In this document: in pieces, positions 20,621 to 28,596 of the stretch
How the letters are laid out: every line of letters begins with the position of its first letter
Position numbering within the stretch: position 1 is the first letter of the stretch
The notes under the pieces: generated by a model
What the model was told of the DNA's origin: nothing
Seen by the model: only the letters and a program-made list of their open reading frames with translations
Database searches by the model: none
IMG/VR virus record: IMGVR_UViG_3300013102_000060
Span: 1 to 28,628 of that record
From: a virus
DNA: 28,628 nt
Reading direction: 5' to 3' (one strand)
Program-made: the position numbers and the translations under genes

Positions 20621-20979
20621 GAGCCACCGAGCCTAACTTCGAACGCCTTGCCGGCCGTCCGGACTCCGAAGTAGCTGAGTTCTTCGTCGGAGACGTAAAG
20701 CTCTCCGGTGGAGAGCGAACTGTCGATCGTCCCACCCTCGGTGTAGTCATCGATGGACTCGTTGCGGATCCGGTAGCCATCAGGGTTTTTGAGGACCCTG
20801 CGGACCATGTTTTCGATGACGAACTTCACGAGGGCGTCCGGCTTGGCGTCAAGACTTGGGACCTTGACGCCAAGCAGGACTGTGGCGCGAGGGACGAGAG
20901 CCGTGGCCGCTACCGTTTCAGCCTCGGTGAGGGGGCGCCAGCCAGCTGCGACATCTTCTGGAGTTACGACTACGGGCAT
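20617..20979 (-). CDS. Head-tail adaptor (gp6/gp19-like)
   Basis: 120-aa protein with helix-rich first half (ETVAATALVPRATVLLGVKV; LVKFVIENMVRRVLKNP) and a second half with strands and short loops (SIDDYTEGGTIDSSLSTGEL, then LSYFGVRTAGKAFEVRLGG). That pattern is typical of phage Gp19/Gp15/HK97 gp6-like head-tail adaptors, which bind the portal ring. The ATG at 20979 has a GGGGG site. It is the second gene after the capsid gene and starts the connector series. Confidence 0.75.
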   Translation of the reverse strand: MPVVVTPEDVAAGWRPLTEAETVAATALVPRATVLLGVKVPSLDAKPDALVKFVIENMVRRVLKNPDGYRIRNESIDDYTEGGTIDSSLSTGELYVSDEELSYFGVRTAGKAFEVRLGGS

Positions 20980-20995
20980 GTCGCCCCCTTCCTAG

Positions 20996-21343
20996 CTACT
21001 CGCCAGACTCGTTAGCCTTGGAGGCTTCCGCGATCTTGGCGAGGATGTCAGGCTTTGCCTTGGCGTCGGCCAGGTCGATGTTCTCGGCCTTCGCGTATGC
21101 AGTCAGCTGCTTGACCGTCCACTTCTCAGTGATGTCCCCTTCGGGGAGTTCGACCTGTTCCTGATCGTCACCATCAGCCTTGCCGTCGTCCGAGTTTTCA
21201 GACTCCTTCACAGGAGCCTCCGCCCAGACGGAGTCGTTGGTTATGGCGTTCTCCGCCCATTCGGGCACGGTGTCGTCCGGCCCGAATGCGTGGGAGACGC
21301 CGTCCTTGTCGTGCACGTGCACGTATGTGTTCAGCTTCGACAT
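20996..21343 (-). CDS. Head protein with C-terminal SAP-like motif
   Basis: 115-aa acidic protein between capsid and adaptor genes. The N-terminal part (TYVHVHDKDGVSHAFGPDDT) is a short beta region. A highly acidic, probably disordered linker covers 46-70 (ESENSDDGKADGDDQEQ). The C-terminal 35 residues (WTVKQLTAYAKAENIDLADAK plus the LAKIA helix) resemble a SAP/Rho-N helix-extended-loop-helix, a nucleic-acid- or protein-binding unit. The ATG at 21343 has AAGGAGG. Similar proteins are annotated as head-fibre or head-closure parts. Not decided here. Confidence 0.7.
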   Translation of the reverse strand: MSKLNTYVHVHDKDGVSHAFGPDDTVPEWAENAITNDSVWAEAPVKESENSDDGKADGDDQEQVELPEGDITEKWTVKQLTAYAKAENIDLADAKAKPDILAKIAEASKANESGE

Positions 21344-21354
21344 GGGGCGCCTCC

Positions 21355-22392
21355 TTAGAAGACGTCAGCGACAAGGAGCCGCTTCGGGTTGGCGAGCACG
21401 GGCATGCCGACGGCGTCAACGAAGGTCTCTTCGCGGAACGGCGGGCCGTCCTTGATGACCACGCCGACGATGCCGGGTGCCTGTTCAAAGGAGAAGTCCA
21501 CCTTCGCGGCGTTCACGAGTTCAAGAGCCGTCGCGGAGACGCCCCATGCCGTGTAGCCGAGGTCGGCCGGGTTCGGCGGAACGAACAGCACCTTGTCCTC
21601 AGGGAGGACGCGGGTGGCGTTTCCATCCACATCGACCTGCGTGTCGTAGACAAACAGGATCGGCGGGAGGCCGAACGTATCCAGCACCTGATCAAGCGCG
21701 GCGCGGGATACGATGCCTGGGGTGCCGGCGAGGGAGCCGGCGAGAGTCCGAACCTCCGCGTTGCGGAGCAAGTAGCCCAGAACCTTGTTGCTCAGCGCCA
21801 TGCCGCCTGGACGGAAGCCGTTTGTTGCGACGTACACGTCGACCCATGCGGTGAGGTCAGCGATCACCGTTGCCGTCGCGGTGTTCGACCACACGGTGCC
21901 GGCGGAAACGCTGTGGTTTGCCGGGAGGCCGAAGTCGGCTTCAAGGTAAAGGCCGTTCTCACCTGCGAGGGTGAACTTGCCGTCGGTGAGAACGTCACCG
22001 CGTGCAAGTTCCATTCGGGTGTGAACTTCGCCCGTAAGGATGGTCGCGTCGTCGTAGATCGCGTTGATCACGGCAGCGTTGGAGCCGCCGTTCTGTCGGG
22101 CAGCTTCGAGGTTCAGACGCTCGAGTTCGCCGATGCCGTTCATCGTGGAAACGGGAGGCAGCTTGACGGAGCGAACTTCGAGCGCGTCTCGCTCGGTCCG
22201 GTGAATCCGACCATCGAATGCGCGGAACTTGGCCGCACGGTTCGTCTTGGTCAGCTCGGAGACCTCGATCGTGTTCTTGTCGAAGTATCGATCCGGCAGG
22301 AGCTGATTGAGGACGTAAGTCGCGGGCGTAGGAACGTCGCGAACGAAAGCGGTCAGGGCATCCGGAGTAACCGGACCATCAAATACGATCAT
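21355..22392 (-). CDS. Major capsid protein (capsid E family)
   Basis: 345-aa shell subunit of the gpE type (PF03864). The N-terminus (PATYVLNQLLPDRYFDKNTIEVSELTKTNRA, quoted by its start PATYVLNQLLPDRYFD) and the repeated DGRIHRTERDALEVRSVKLPP element match this family. Residues 185-260 hold GGMALSNKVLGYLLRNAEVR and the IVSRAALDQVLDTFGLPPIL region, with KVLFVPPNPADLGYTAWGVS following. No N-terminal delta domain is visible, consistent with a separate scaffold gene downstream in the sequence (22828-23331). The ATG at 22392 has AAGGGG upstream. Confidence 0.92.
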   Translation of the reverse strand: MIVFDGPVTPDALTAFVRDVPTPATYVLNQLLPDRYFDKNTIEVSELTKTNRAAKFRAFDGRIHRTERDALEVRSVKLPPVSTMNGIGELERLNLEAARQNGGSNAAVINAIYDDATILTGEVHTRMELARGDVLTDGKFTLAGENGLYLEADFGLPANHSVSAGTVWSNTATATVIADLTAWVDVYVATNGFRPGGMALSNKVLGYLLRNAEVRTLAGSLAGTPGIVSRAALDQVLDTFGLPPILFVYDTQVDVDGNATRVLPEDKVLFVPPNPADLGYTAWGVSATALELVNAAKVDFSFEQAPGIVGVVIKDGPPFREETFVDAVGMPVLANPKRLLVADVF

Positions 22393-22405
22393 TTTCTATG
22401 TCCCC

Positions 22406-22801
22406 TTAGACGTAGCGGATCCAGCCAGCGACGTCAGCCTTGCCAGCTGCGTCGATGGGGAGGAAGAGTTTGGATTCCTTCACGACGCCGGCGAACAGGA
22501 GCGGTGCGCCTGCGTCCTTCGTGGTGTCGGCAGGGTTTGGAACCTTCGTGGAGGTGCCCAGGTGGCCGCGGAAGACCTGGCGGCCATCCGTTGCCGTGTC
22601 GTCGTACGGGCCGTAGAGCTTCGTGGCCGTGATCTGACCCAGCGGGACACTGGAGGGGATGAAGCCGTTGGGGTAGTGGGTGGCCGGCGTGAAGGCGGAG
22701 ATGTCGAGCGTGATGCTCTCCTGCTCCCAGCCGCCGCGGTCAAGAAGCCAGGACAGCTTCTCGACCTGAAAACTGGTCTTGCTAACCGAGATATCGGTCA
22801 T
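22406..22801 (-). CDS. Head decoration protein (lambda gpD-like)
   Basis: 131-aa capsid-decorating protein. It carries the elements of the head decoration family (PF02924): an N-terminal arm, then GFIPSSVPLGQITATKLYGP, the DTATDGRQVFRGHLGTS segment and a beta end (GVVKESKLFLPIDAAGKAD). Such trimers bind and stabilise the shell. It lies directly before the major capsid gene in transcription, the usual order scaffold, decoration, capsid. The ATG at 22801 follows AAGGAG. Confidence 0.8.
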   Translation of the reverse strand: MTDISVSKTSFQVEKLSWLLDRGGWEQESITLDISAFTPATHYPNGFIPSSVPLGQITATKLYGPYDDTATDGRQVFRGHLGTSTKVPNPADTTKDAGAPLLFAGVVKESKLFLPIDAAGKADVAGWIRYV

Positions 22802-22827
22802 CGTGAAACTCCTTATTCAGGGGTGGA

Positions 22828-23331
22828 TTATTTTTTGCCGAAGCGCTTTGCAGCCTCGGCCTTGCCTGCGTCCCAGCCGCCGATTTTTGCGGTCTGCCGT
22901 GCGCCCTGCGAAGCGTCCGGCGCAGGCTTCTTCGGCTTGTTCAGATCAGCGAGGATTGCGCGAGCGTCAGCCACGAGCTCTTCCTCGGTTTCGCCCACCA
23001 GACGGTTGACCCACTTCGCGGGCACGCCCTCGGCGAGCGCCACGGTCTTGAGGAGGTTGTCGCGCTGGATCTTCGCGAGCTCTTGCGTGGCCTCGGCAGC
23101 ATCTCGCTTCGCCTTTTCGACCTCAGACAGCTGAGCATCGTCAGCTTCCTTTGCCTTGAGTCGCCAGTGCTCGGACTGCTTGTTGGCTTTTGCCAGAGCA
23201 GCGCGAATGCGGGCAGCTTCCTCGGCGGAGATCGGCTCGGCGGCCACAGTCTCCGTCGTCTCCTGGGTTTCCTCGGTCGACTCAGTGTCGCCTGCGGTTT
23301 CCGTATCGGTGCTGGTAGTTTCGTCAGCCAT
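22828..23331 (-). CDS. Capsid scaffolding protein
   Basis: 167-aa highly charged, mostly helical protein needed to build the procapsid. The first 45 residues are an acidic, Thr/Glu-rich disordered start (TTSTDTETAGDTESTEETQE). A long helix follows (AAEATQELAKIQRDNLLKTV, ELVADARAILADLNKP) and the end is basic (AGKAEAAKRFGKK). The start at 23331 has AGGAGG five bases upstream; a frame to 23484 lacks a site and is low-quality. Basic C-terminus and acidic rest are typical of phage scaffolds. Position before the decoration and capsid genes supports this. Confidence 0.82.
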   Translation of the reverse strand: MADETTSTDTETAGDTESTEETQETTETVAAEPISAEEAARIRAALAKANKQSEHWRLKAKEADDAQLSEVEKAKRDAAEATQELAKIQRDNLLKTVALAEGVPAKWVNRLVGETEEELVADARAILADLNKPKKPAPDASQGARQTAKIGGWDAGKAEAAKRFGKK

Positions 23332-23414
23332 CACGGCCTCCTGATCTTTTCGTATGGTTTTCCGCATCCATCCCGGAATCTGGAATCTGTGGGCCCGTGT
23401 TCGGGCAGGCTCGA

Positions 23415-23828
23415 CTAGAGCCAGAGGATGGCCGCAGTGTTGATCAGCAGGTGGACGGTGTTGTCCGCGATGATCATCAGCCACACGGCCATGAAGGGAG
23501 CTTTGTCAGCGGGATAGCCGGTACCTCGGCACTGGTCCCAACTCGATCGATAGGCCTTGGGAGCCGCCTGATTCTTGAACCAAGCAAGATGACGTGCCAG
23601 GCGGTAGCGATCGATGATGATGTGCGTCCCAGCGATAATCGCGAGCGCTGGAACCGAAACCTCGCCCCACATGTGTGGCAGCAGGTTGAGCGCCGCGTAG
23701 GGAAGTGTGTAGCTGAGCCCATGCGCTACAGCTGGCCACCATCTCTTGGTCTTCTCGTTGGCCATCCAGTCCGACTGGATGATGTAGTCGCCGACGAGAT
23801 GAGCCAGGACGATCCAGAGAGCGAGCAT
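23415..23828 (-). CDS. DUF3307-family membrane protein
   Basis: 137-aa integral membrane protein with several hydrophobic helices (LALWIVLAHLVGDYIIQ near the start, then YAALNLLPHM, VPALAIIAGTHIIID and FMAVWLMIIADNTVHLLIN). The paired H-x-x-x-D patterns HLVGDYIIQSDWMANEK and HIIIDRYRLAR, plus the late DNTVHLLIN, are typical of DUF3307. That family has no biochemical role assigned. Position between MuF and scaffold genes is not a classic structural place, so it may be an accessory membrane gene carried within the head operon. The ATG at 23828 has AAGGAG upstream. Confidence 0.78.
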   Translation of the reverse strand: MLALWIVLAHLVGDYIIQSDWMANEKTKRWWPAVAHGLSYTLPYAALNLLPHMWGEVSVPALAIIAGTHIIIDRYRLARHLAWFKNQAAPKAYRSSWDQCRGTGYPADKAPFMAVWLMIIADNTVHLLINTAAILWL

Positions 23829-23837
23829 GAGGCTCCT

Positions 23838-25049
23838 TCAATATCCGAGGATGTGTTTGCGGTACTCGCGTTCGACGCGGGCAGCGACTTCGGGAGTCAC
23901 CTTGGCGTTCTTCGCGTTGGTGAACGGGTTCCGGCCGGACCGGACGGCATCCCAGTTGGCTTGGGCATCGAAGACTCGACGCTCGGCGGCCGTCATCGTT
24001 GCGCGGATCCTCGGATCGCGGACACCATCCGCACGAGCACGCTCAACAGCTTCACGAGCGCCAACCCGTGTACCGCCACGACCCAGTGCGCCATAACCTT
24101 CACGTTGCCCACGGATGACTCCTTCAGGGTTCTGGCCGCCTGGCAGGATGTAGCCGTACCGTTCAAGGTCGGCCAACGTTTCCTCGCGGCTGAGGTTCTT
24201 GGCGTAGATCGCTTCCGGCGTCAGCCGCGGGCCCCGGGTGTTCCCGTAGTTGCCTCTGCGCGTCACGCCTTCTTTGGTGATGCCACCCGGGCGGACGCCG
24301 CGTTGAGCGTTCACTACTTGGAAGATGTCGGCGCCATCTCGCAACGCCTGAGCATCAGCTTTGCCGTACGTCTTGTCCTGCTCGTCGGTAGAGAGCGACT
24401 TGAAGTACTCGTATGGGTCATGCACCAGCCCCTCTGTCTCGGCCGCCTGCACCGACGTCGTCTGCACGTGTATGCAGTCGCACCTCGGATGCCGCTTGAA
24501 ACCGGCGTTCCAGCGGTAGAACTTGCCAGCGAGGATCGAGCATCGCGAGCACGACGGTGGATTCAGCATCCGGACGTAGCCGACATTGCGACGTGTCGCA
24601 GTATCAACACCCGCCGCAGCGCGGCCAGCGTCCGCCACCTGAGTCCGCACGAGGGTTGTCAGGAACTTCCCGCCCTGCGCCAGCGCTTCCCGAGGTTCTA
24701 GGCCGCCTGCAATCAGCGACTTTGTGTGCGGCACCGGCGCATATAGCAGACCCACCAGCGAGCGCCCGTCTGAGGCCGCGCCCGCGAACCCATCCGGGTT
24801 CACGAAAGCAGCCGGAGCCTCGTACAAGCCTTGGTCCGCGAGCGTCGCCGCTCCGTAGGTTGCCCCAGCTTCAGCAGCTTTCACCTGCGCGCCGGCAAGG
24901 ACCGGAACAAGGGCAGCAATCTGTGGCGCCCAGGATCCCGTCAAGTCAGCCAGCGAGGTCTCAGCCCACAGATTGGCGGCCGAAACGACAACTAGAGCCT
25001 GAATCCGCTGCATCCGTTTGTAGTGAGCAACAGCGTGTTCCGGAATCAC
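23838..25049 (-). CDS. MuF-like minor capsid protein
   Basis: 403-aa portal-proximal minor head protein of the Mu gpF type. The N-terminal 130 residues are helical. The MuF core has CSRCSILAGKFYRW (167-180) and HPRCDC (187-192), a zinc-like Cys/His cluster found in this family. The C-terminal 200 residues are basic and repetitive (RGQREGYGALGRGGTR, AREAVERARADGVRDP). No protease or toxin catalytic motif is obvious in the tail, although MuF proteins sometimes carry ADP-ribosyltransferase or other toxins. GTG start at 25049 with GGAG upstream; two bases between portal stop and this start. Confidence 0.85.
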   Translation of the reverse strand: MIPEHAVAHYKRMQRIQALVVVSAANLWAETSLADLTGSWAPQIAALVPVLAGAQVKAAEAGATYGAATLADQGLYEAPAAFVNPDGFAGAASDGRSLVGLLYAPVPHTKSLIAGGLEPREALAQGGKFLTTLVRTQVADAGRAAAGVDTATRRNVGYVRMLNPPSCSRCSILAGKFYRWNAGFKRHPRCDCIHVQTTSVQAAETEGLVHDPYEYFKSLSTDEQDKTYGKADAQALRDGADIFQVVNAQRGVRPGGITKEGVTRRGNYGNTRGPRLTPEAIYAKNLSREETLADLERYGYILPGGQNPEGVIRGQREGYGALGRGGTRVGAREAVERARADGVRDPRIRATMTAAERRVFDAQANWDAVRSGRNPFTNAKNAKVTPEVAARVEREYRKHILGY

Positions 25050-25051
25050 AG

Positions 25052-26386
25052 TTACTCCCCGTTTACAGCCCTTGTCAGGTTCTCGATGTCAGGGTTCGAC
25101 TTGGCGCGGAGGTCCATTTCCAACATGCGTGCGCGCTGCTCAGGCGTGTACCCGAGGTCCTCGCGAGCCTGCTCAACAGGGATGATGCCCGCCTGGACCT
25201 TCTTCACGACGGCGTCAGCCGTCTGAGCGATCGTCGGAGTGGACGGATCGCGCCAGACAGTCTCCAAGCTGAGTGCTTTCGGGTCCCATTGGCCGGTCTT
25301 GAAGCGAAGGATGAGGCGCTGCACGTCCTCCCACGCCCCTCCGAGGTACGTGTGCTTGCGCTCCACGCGTTTGACCAGCTGCGTCTCCGAAGAACGGATG
25401 GCAGCGTCCGACGTCGGGTTGCCGCCAACGAAGCTTGCGTAGTGCGGTGGGAGCGCCAGCAGTTGGGCGCCAATCTGGATCAGCAACTGCATCGACTTAT
25501 GGAAAACAGCGAGGTCAGTCTCGTCGAACTGGCCGAACTTGGTGTCCTTCGACTCCGTCGCCCACAACCGGCCGGCGTCACGGGACCACACCCCGATCGG
25601 GTTTCCGTCAGCGTCCACGAAATCTTCAGCAGACAGCGCAGTGGCCCATCGGCGCGGCATCGCGTGGTACTCGCCGCTGATCATCATGTCCGTGGCCATC
25701 TTGTTCAGCGCGTCAGCGATGCCAACGACATCATGGAACTCAGAACGGCCGTCCGGACGCAGGATCCGCGGGTTGTTGACCAGAGGCACAACAGGGCAGG
25801 CGCCCAGCTCGTGCACATCAGCCGGGCCCGTAGACCACCATTCCTTGCGGAAGAACGCGAACGACTCAGTCGAGTTCGGCAGGTACAGCGTGGCCCGCTG
25901 GACCTGGTCGTTGCCTTCGCCCTCAGCCCACCGCTTGATCGCGGACGAAACCTTGCGCGTGCGAGGGTCACGCTCTGCAAAGACCTGGAAGGGGCTCTCA
26001 ACAGTGACAATCGGGTCAGCATCGTCGTCGTCGCCGGAGCCGACGATAGCGTAGGAGCGTTTCAGTGCCAGCGAGTCGAGGTGGCCCTGCTGCGACTGCT
26101 CATCCAAGCCGTTCGCCTGCCAGATACGCCACAGTTCCTCGTCGCTGGAGGATGAGCCGCGGTAACGGAATCCCTCGATGTCGAGGCGGTTCTCGTAGGC
26201 TTCGGTGCCGATGCGGAGGATGTTGATGATCAGCTGATGGACTCGGTCGCCGATCTCGTCCTGCATTGCCGCGGCCATGTACTTGAGCGGCTGTTCACCC
26301 TCGAAGTACCTGTCCAAGCGGTCAAGCTCCGGGATTTCGGCAGCCAGCTTCTTGTCCAGGCGTACAAGGGCATCAGAAACAGCCAT
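25052..26386 (-). CDS. Portal protein (SPP1 gp6-like)
   Basis: 444-aa portal subunit of the SPP1 gp6-like family, forming the DNA entry/exit ring. Visible features include KLAAEIPELDRLDRYFEGEQ and a core with LYLPNSTESFAFFRKEWWST. The C-terminal half has SKDTKFGQFDETDLAVFHKS, then QIGAQLLALPPHYASFVGGN and SETQLVKRVERKHTYLGGAW, which are typical portal helices. I chose the ATG at 26386, which has GGAGGG upstream, instead of the ATG at 26398, which has none. It follows the terminase genes directly, as expected. Confidence 0.9.
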   Translation of the reverse strand: MAVSDALVRLDKKLAAEIPELDRLDRYFEGEQPLKYMAAAMQDEIGDRVHQLIINILRIGTEAYENRLDIEGFRYRGSSSSDEELWRIWQANGLDEQSQQGHLDSLALKRSYAIVGSGDDDDADPIVTVESPFQVFAERDPRTRKVSSAIKRWAEGEGNDQVQRATLYLPNSTESFAFFRKEWWSTGPADVHELGACPVVPLVNNPRILRPDGRSEFHDVVGIADALNKMATDMMISGEYHAMPRRWATALSAEDFVDADGNPIGVWSRDAGRLWATESKDTKFGQFDETDLAVFHKSMQLLIQIGAQLLALPPHYASFVGGNPTSDAAIRSSETQLVKRVERKHTYLGGAWEDVQRLILRFKTGQWDPKALSLETVWRDPSTPTIAQTADAVVKKVQAGIIPVEQAREDLGYTPEQRARMLEMDLRAKSNPDIENLTRAVNGE

Positions 26387-26401
26387 CAGGCCCTCCATCG
26401 G

Positions 26402-27013
26402 TTAGGAAACGATGACCCGCCGGCGCTTTGGCGTGGGGTCCCAGCCGCCCTCGCGAGCATCACTGGCAGCCGTGTGGGCCAAAATTCGGGCCATGGCAGC
26501 ATCAATCTTTTGGTGGTCAGCAGGCTTGATCAGCACATACTGTTGGCCAGGCTTGGAAGCCTTGCGGGCATTGCCCATGTGGATCGTGGCGATGGGGCAG
26601 CCGTCATGCTTGATCCGTTTCTGAGCGAGGTCGATTTCGAAGCGCTTGATTTCCGCGTACATCGGCTTGATGCGGTTCGTTGGCCACTCGAAGACGTGCT
26701 CATCTCCATGGGCCAACGACCATTCACCGATCTCCGTGTACCAGTCCTGCGGGTCGCAATACATCCGCTCCACCCGGTACCGCGTGAAGATCTCATCAAC
26801 GGCCGCATGGACCTCACCACGGGGAATCTGGCCATTCCACTTCGCCGGGTTCCAGATCGTTGGCTCCTTATCGGAACCGTATCTGGGAGTGAAGGAGAAT
26901 CCGTCGAAGGTTTCCGCCTGAATGGCCGTCCAGTCGTTGTTCTCCGAGCCGTCAAAGCCCACACAAATCGACGTGCCATCAGGCGGATTGGGCAACCACA
27001 GCTGCTTCTGCAT
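26402..27013 (-). CDS. terL: Large terminase, nuclease part (frame-separated from the ATPase)
   Basis: 203-aa RNase H-like nuclease domain that cuts concatemeric DNA during packaging. Metal-binding acids appear at ICVGFDGSENND (Asp21), MYCDPQDW (Asp87) and KIDAAMA (Asp171). It is in a different frame from the ATPase part (26979-28061), which it overlaps by 35 bases. An ATG at 27011-27013 has a GGGAGG site six bases upstream, so it could be translated as a separate protein. Alternatively a +1 frameshift, or a sequence error, joins both. In related phages these are one polypeptide. A longer frame to 27322 is Arg/Ser-rich and is a shadow of the ATPase gene. Confidence 0.85.
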   Translation of the reverse strand: MQKQLWLPNPPDGTSICVGFDGSENNDWTAIQAETFDGFSFTPRYGSDKEPTIWNPAKWNGQIPRGEVHAAVDEIFTRYRVERMYCDPQDWYTEIGEWSLAHGDEHVFEWPTNRIKPMYAEIKRFEIDLAQKRIKHDGCPIATIHMGNARKASKPGQQYVLIKPADHQKIDAAMARILAHTAASDAREGGWDPTPKRRRVIVS

Positions 27014-28061
27014 ATGCGGCCTCCCACAAACCGTCGCGCAACCATGTACCCGCGCCCGAGACGAGACGGTTTCCGAAGAACCGTTCCGCCTGGGCAGGAT
27101 CCGTGGCCATGAGCTCGGCAGCCTCAGCCTCGATGTTGTCCAAGTCGACCCACGGCGAACCAGAGTAGACGTAGGCATGGATCTTCCGGCGGCCAGCCTT
27201 GGAACGGTATGACCAGTCCTTGGGCGGTTCCCGGAAGAACTTGAAGATGTCTTTGGCCTGAGACTCGTACGACTGCTGCGCATAGGAGTTCTCGGCAGGA
27301 TCCCAAGCGTTCGTTGTCGCAACAGATCGGCCGTTCATACCAGCCAAACCACGACGTTGAGTCGTAGCGACCTCGATCAGCTTGTTTTCCTTCGTGTACA
27401 AGCCAACTTCGTCTTGAATGGCAAAAGTGATCGGCTGGCCAAGTCGAGACTTAGCAGAGGACGACACCACGTCGATACGGTTGGACTTCGGACCACCATC
27501 GCCGTCGAGGATACGGATGAACCCTTCACGGATGGCCATGAGCTCAGTGAGCGGGCCTTCCATGACGATCGTGGACAGCGGGCCGTACACGTTGCCGGCC
27601 TGCTCTTCCGAAGACGCAAGCAACTGGATCAACGGTCCGGGACGACGTCGCCCCATAGGCTCGCCCGGCTCGTACTCGAACTCCCAGCCACAAGAGCAGC
27701 CGTTATCCTCACACAGGTACTTGTCACCGGCCTGAGCCCAGCCACAAAACATCGACGGGCCAACGGCCTCGCCGGCGGTGATGGCCGCGGTCCACGGACC
27801 CTTGCCAGTCTTCTGCGGCGCAACAACGAGCGAACGGCGATAAACGAACGCCTGAGCGAGCGGAGGATTATCCTCATCCCACTTGGCAGTTTCACGGATC
27901 CGGTAATGGTTCGCCGTGCACCAAAACTGCCAGTCAGACTGACGGAAAGGGATGCGAAGACCCAAAGAGTTCGGAATCGTGCAGTGCTGCTCATACCAAG
28001 CGTCTAGAAGGTCCCCAAGAGTCGGGAAGTCAACAACGCCCAGACCATCATCCGCTGCCAT
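26979..28061 (-). CDS. terL: Large terminase, ATPase part
   Basis: 360-aa N-terminal motor of DNA packaging. A Walker A-like loop APQKTGKGPW lies at 81-90, and the Walker B TFAIQDE with catalytic Glu218 at 212-218. A coupling motif follows (SVATTNAWDP). A Cys-rich insertion MFCGW...CEDNGCSCGW (104-126) looks like a zinc knuckle. The frame stops at TGA after VVAQSA, short of the nuclease domain, which continues in the +1 frame. The ATG at 28061 overlaps the upstream gene by 14 bases. Family is secure; the break is either real or an error. Confidence 0.92.
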   Translation of the reverse strand: MAADDGLGVVDFPTLGDLLDAWYEQHCTIPNSLGLRIPFRQSDWQFWCTANHYRIRETAKWDEDNPPLAQAFVYRRSLVVAPQKTGKGPWTAAITAGEAVGPSMFCGWAQAGDKYLCEDNGCSCGWEFEYEPGEPMGRRRPGPLIQLLASSEEQAGNVYGPLSTIVMEGPLTELMAIREGFIRILDGDGGPKSNRIDVVSSSAKSRLGQPITFAIQDEVGLYTKENKLIEVATTQRRGLAGMNGRSVATTNAWDPAENSYAQQSYESQAKDIFKFFREPPKDWSYRSKAGRRKIHAYVYSGSPWVDLDNIEAEAAELMATDPAQAERFFGNRLVSGAGTWLRDGLWEAAYAEAAVVAQSA

Positions 28062-28596
28062 CCTTCACCGCCCTCAACCGGCGCTCACGCTTGCCAGTCG
28101 AAGACGAATCGGGCTCTGACTCCTTCTCGGCACGCCGCGGCGCGACCTCATCACGGGCAATCGCCCAGCCGTTCAGCTTCAATCCCGAGGGAGTGAGGCC
28201 AATCTGCTCTTGCAGCCTCAGCAGGCCAGTGCGATCGGCGGCCGAAGCGTCGCTCGTCTCGCAATGGGCTTTCATGCGGACCCAGTCAGCAACGGACTGC
28301 CAGCGCCAGGACTCCAACGCCCACGCAGCAGCCTGCGGAGTACGCCACGCCCAGCACCACAACTCGTTCTCACGAGAGAACCGCTCAGCGCTCGCCCCCT
28401 CGTCCACTTCCGTGAGCTTCTGCCCATCGTCAAAGTAGGTCGAAGTCACTTCCAACCGAGGCAAAGGGAACTCCGGAACATCGCCGTCATAGCCGGAAGC
28501 GGGGAGCTTCTCATAGCTCAAACCGCGAGATTCAGATCGAGCCGAATTGATATCGGCGTTGGGGCCAGAACGGGCCCGAGCTCCACCGGACGTCAC
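28048..28596 (-). CDS. Probable small terminase subunit
   Basis: 182-aa protein directly upstream of the large terminase and overlapping it by 14 bases. The central part (RENELWCWAWRTPQAAAW, then SWRWQSVADWVRMKAHCE) and the later LLRLQEQIGLTPSGLKLNGW match the small terminase-like proteins of actinophages: helical, Trp-rich, with an LTPxGL motif. The N-terminus (about 1-40) is Ser/Arg/Gly-rich and disordered. The C-terminus is charged (RRAEKESEPDSSSTGKRERR). GTG start at 28596 with GGAGGAGG upstream. It would recognise the pac or cos site. Alternative: a terminase-linked DNA-binding protein of unknown type. Confidence 0.65.
   Translation of the reverse strand: MTSGGARARSGPNADINSARSESRGLSYEKLPASGYDGDVPEFPLPRLEVTSTYFDDGQKLTEVDEGASAERFSRENELWCWAWRTPQAAAWALESWRWQSVADWVRMKAHCETSDASAADRTGLLRLQEQIGLTPSGLKLNGWAIARDEVAPRRAEKESEPDSSSTGKRERRLRAVKDGSG

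Noticed and set aside
21286-22632. 448-aa plus-strand reading frame opposite the capsid gene
   Set aside because: Antisense shadow of capsid and decoration genes in GC-rich DNA; no coherent domain.
23838-24500. Toxin domain in the MuF C-terminus
   Set aside because: No ADP-ribosyltransferase, nuclease or other toxin motif could be seen; the region is basic and repetitive only.
23397-24701. 434-aa plus-strand reading frame
   Set aside because: Overlaps three recognised minus-strand genes entirely; composition not protein-like.
24557-26155. 532-aa plus-strand reading frame opposite MuF and portal genes
   Set aside because: Low-complexity Arg/Gln/Pro-rich translation, no start context; portal and MuF are clear on the other strand.
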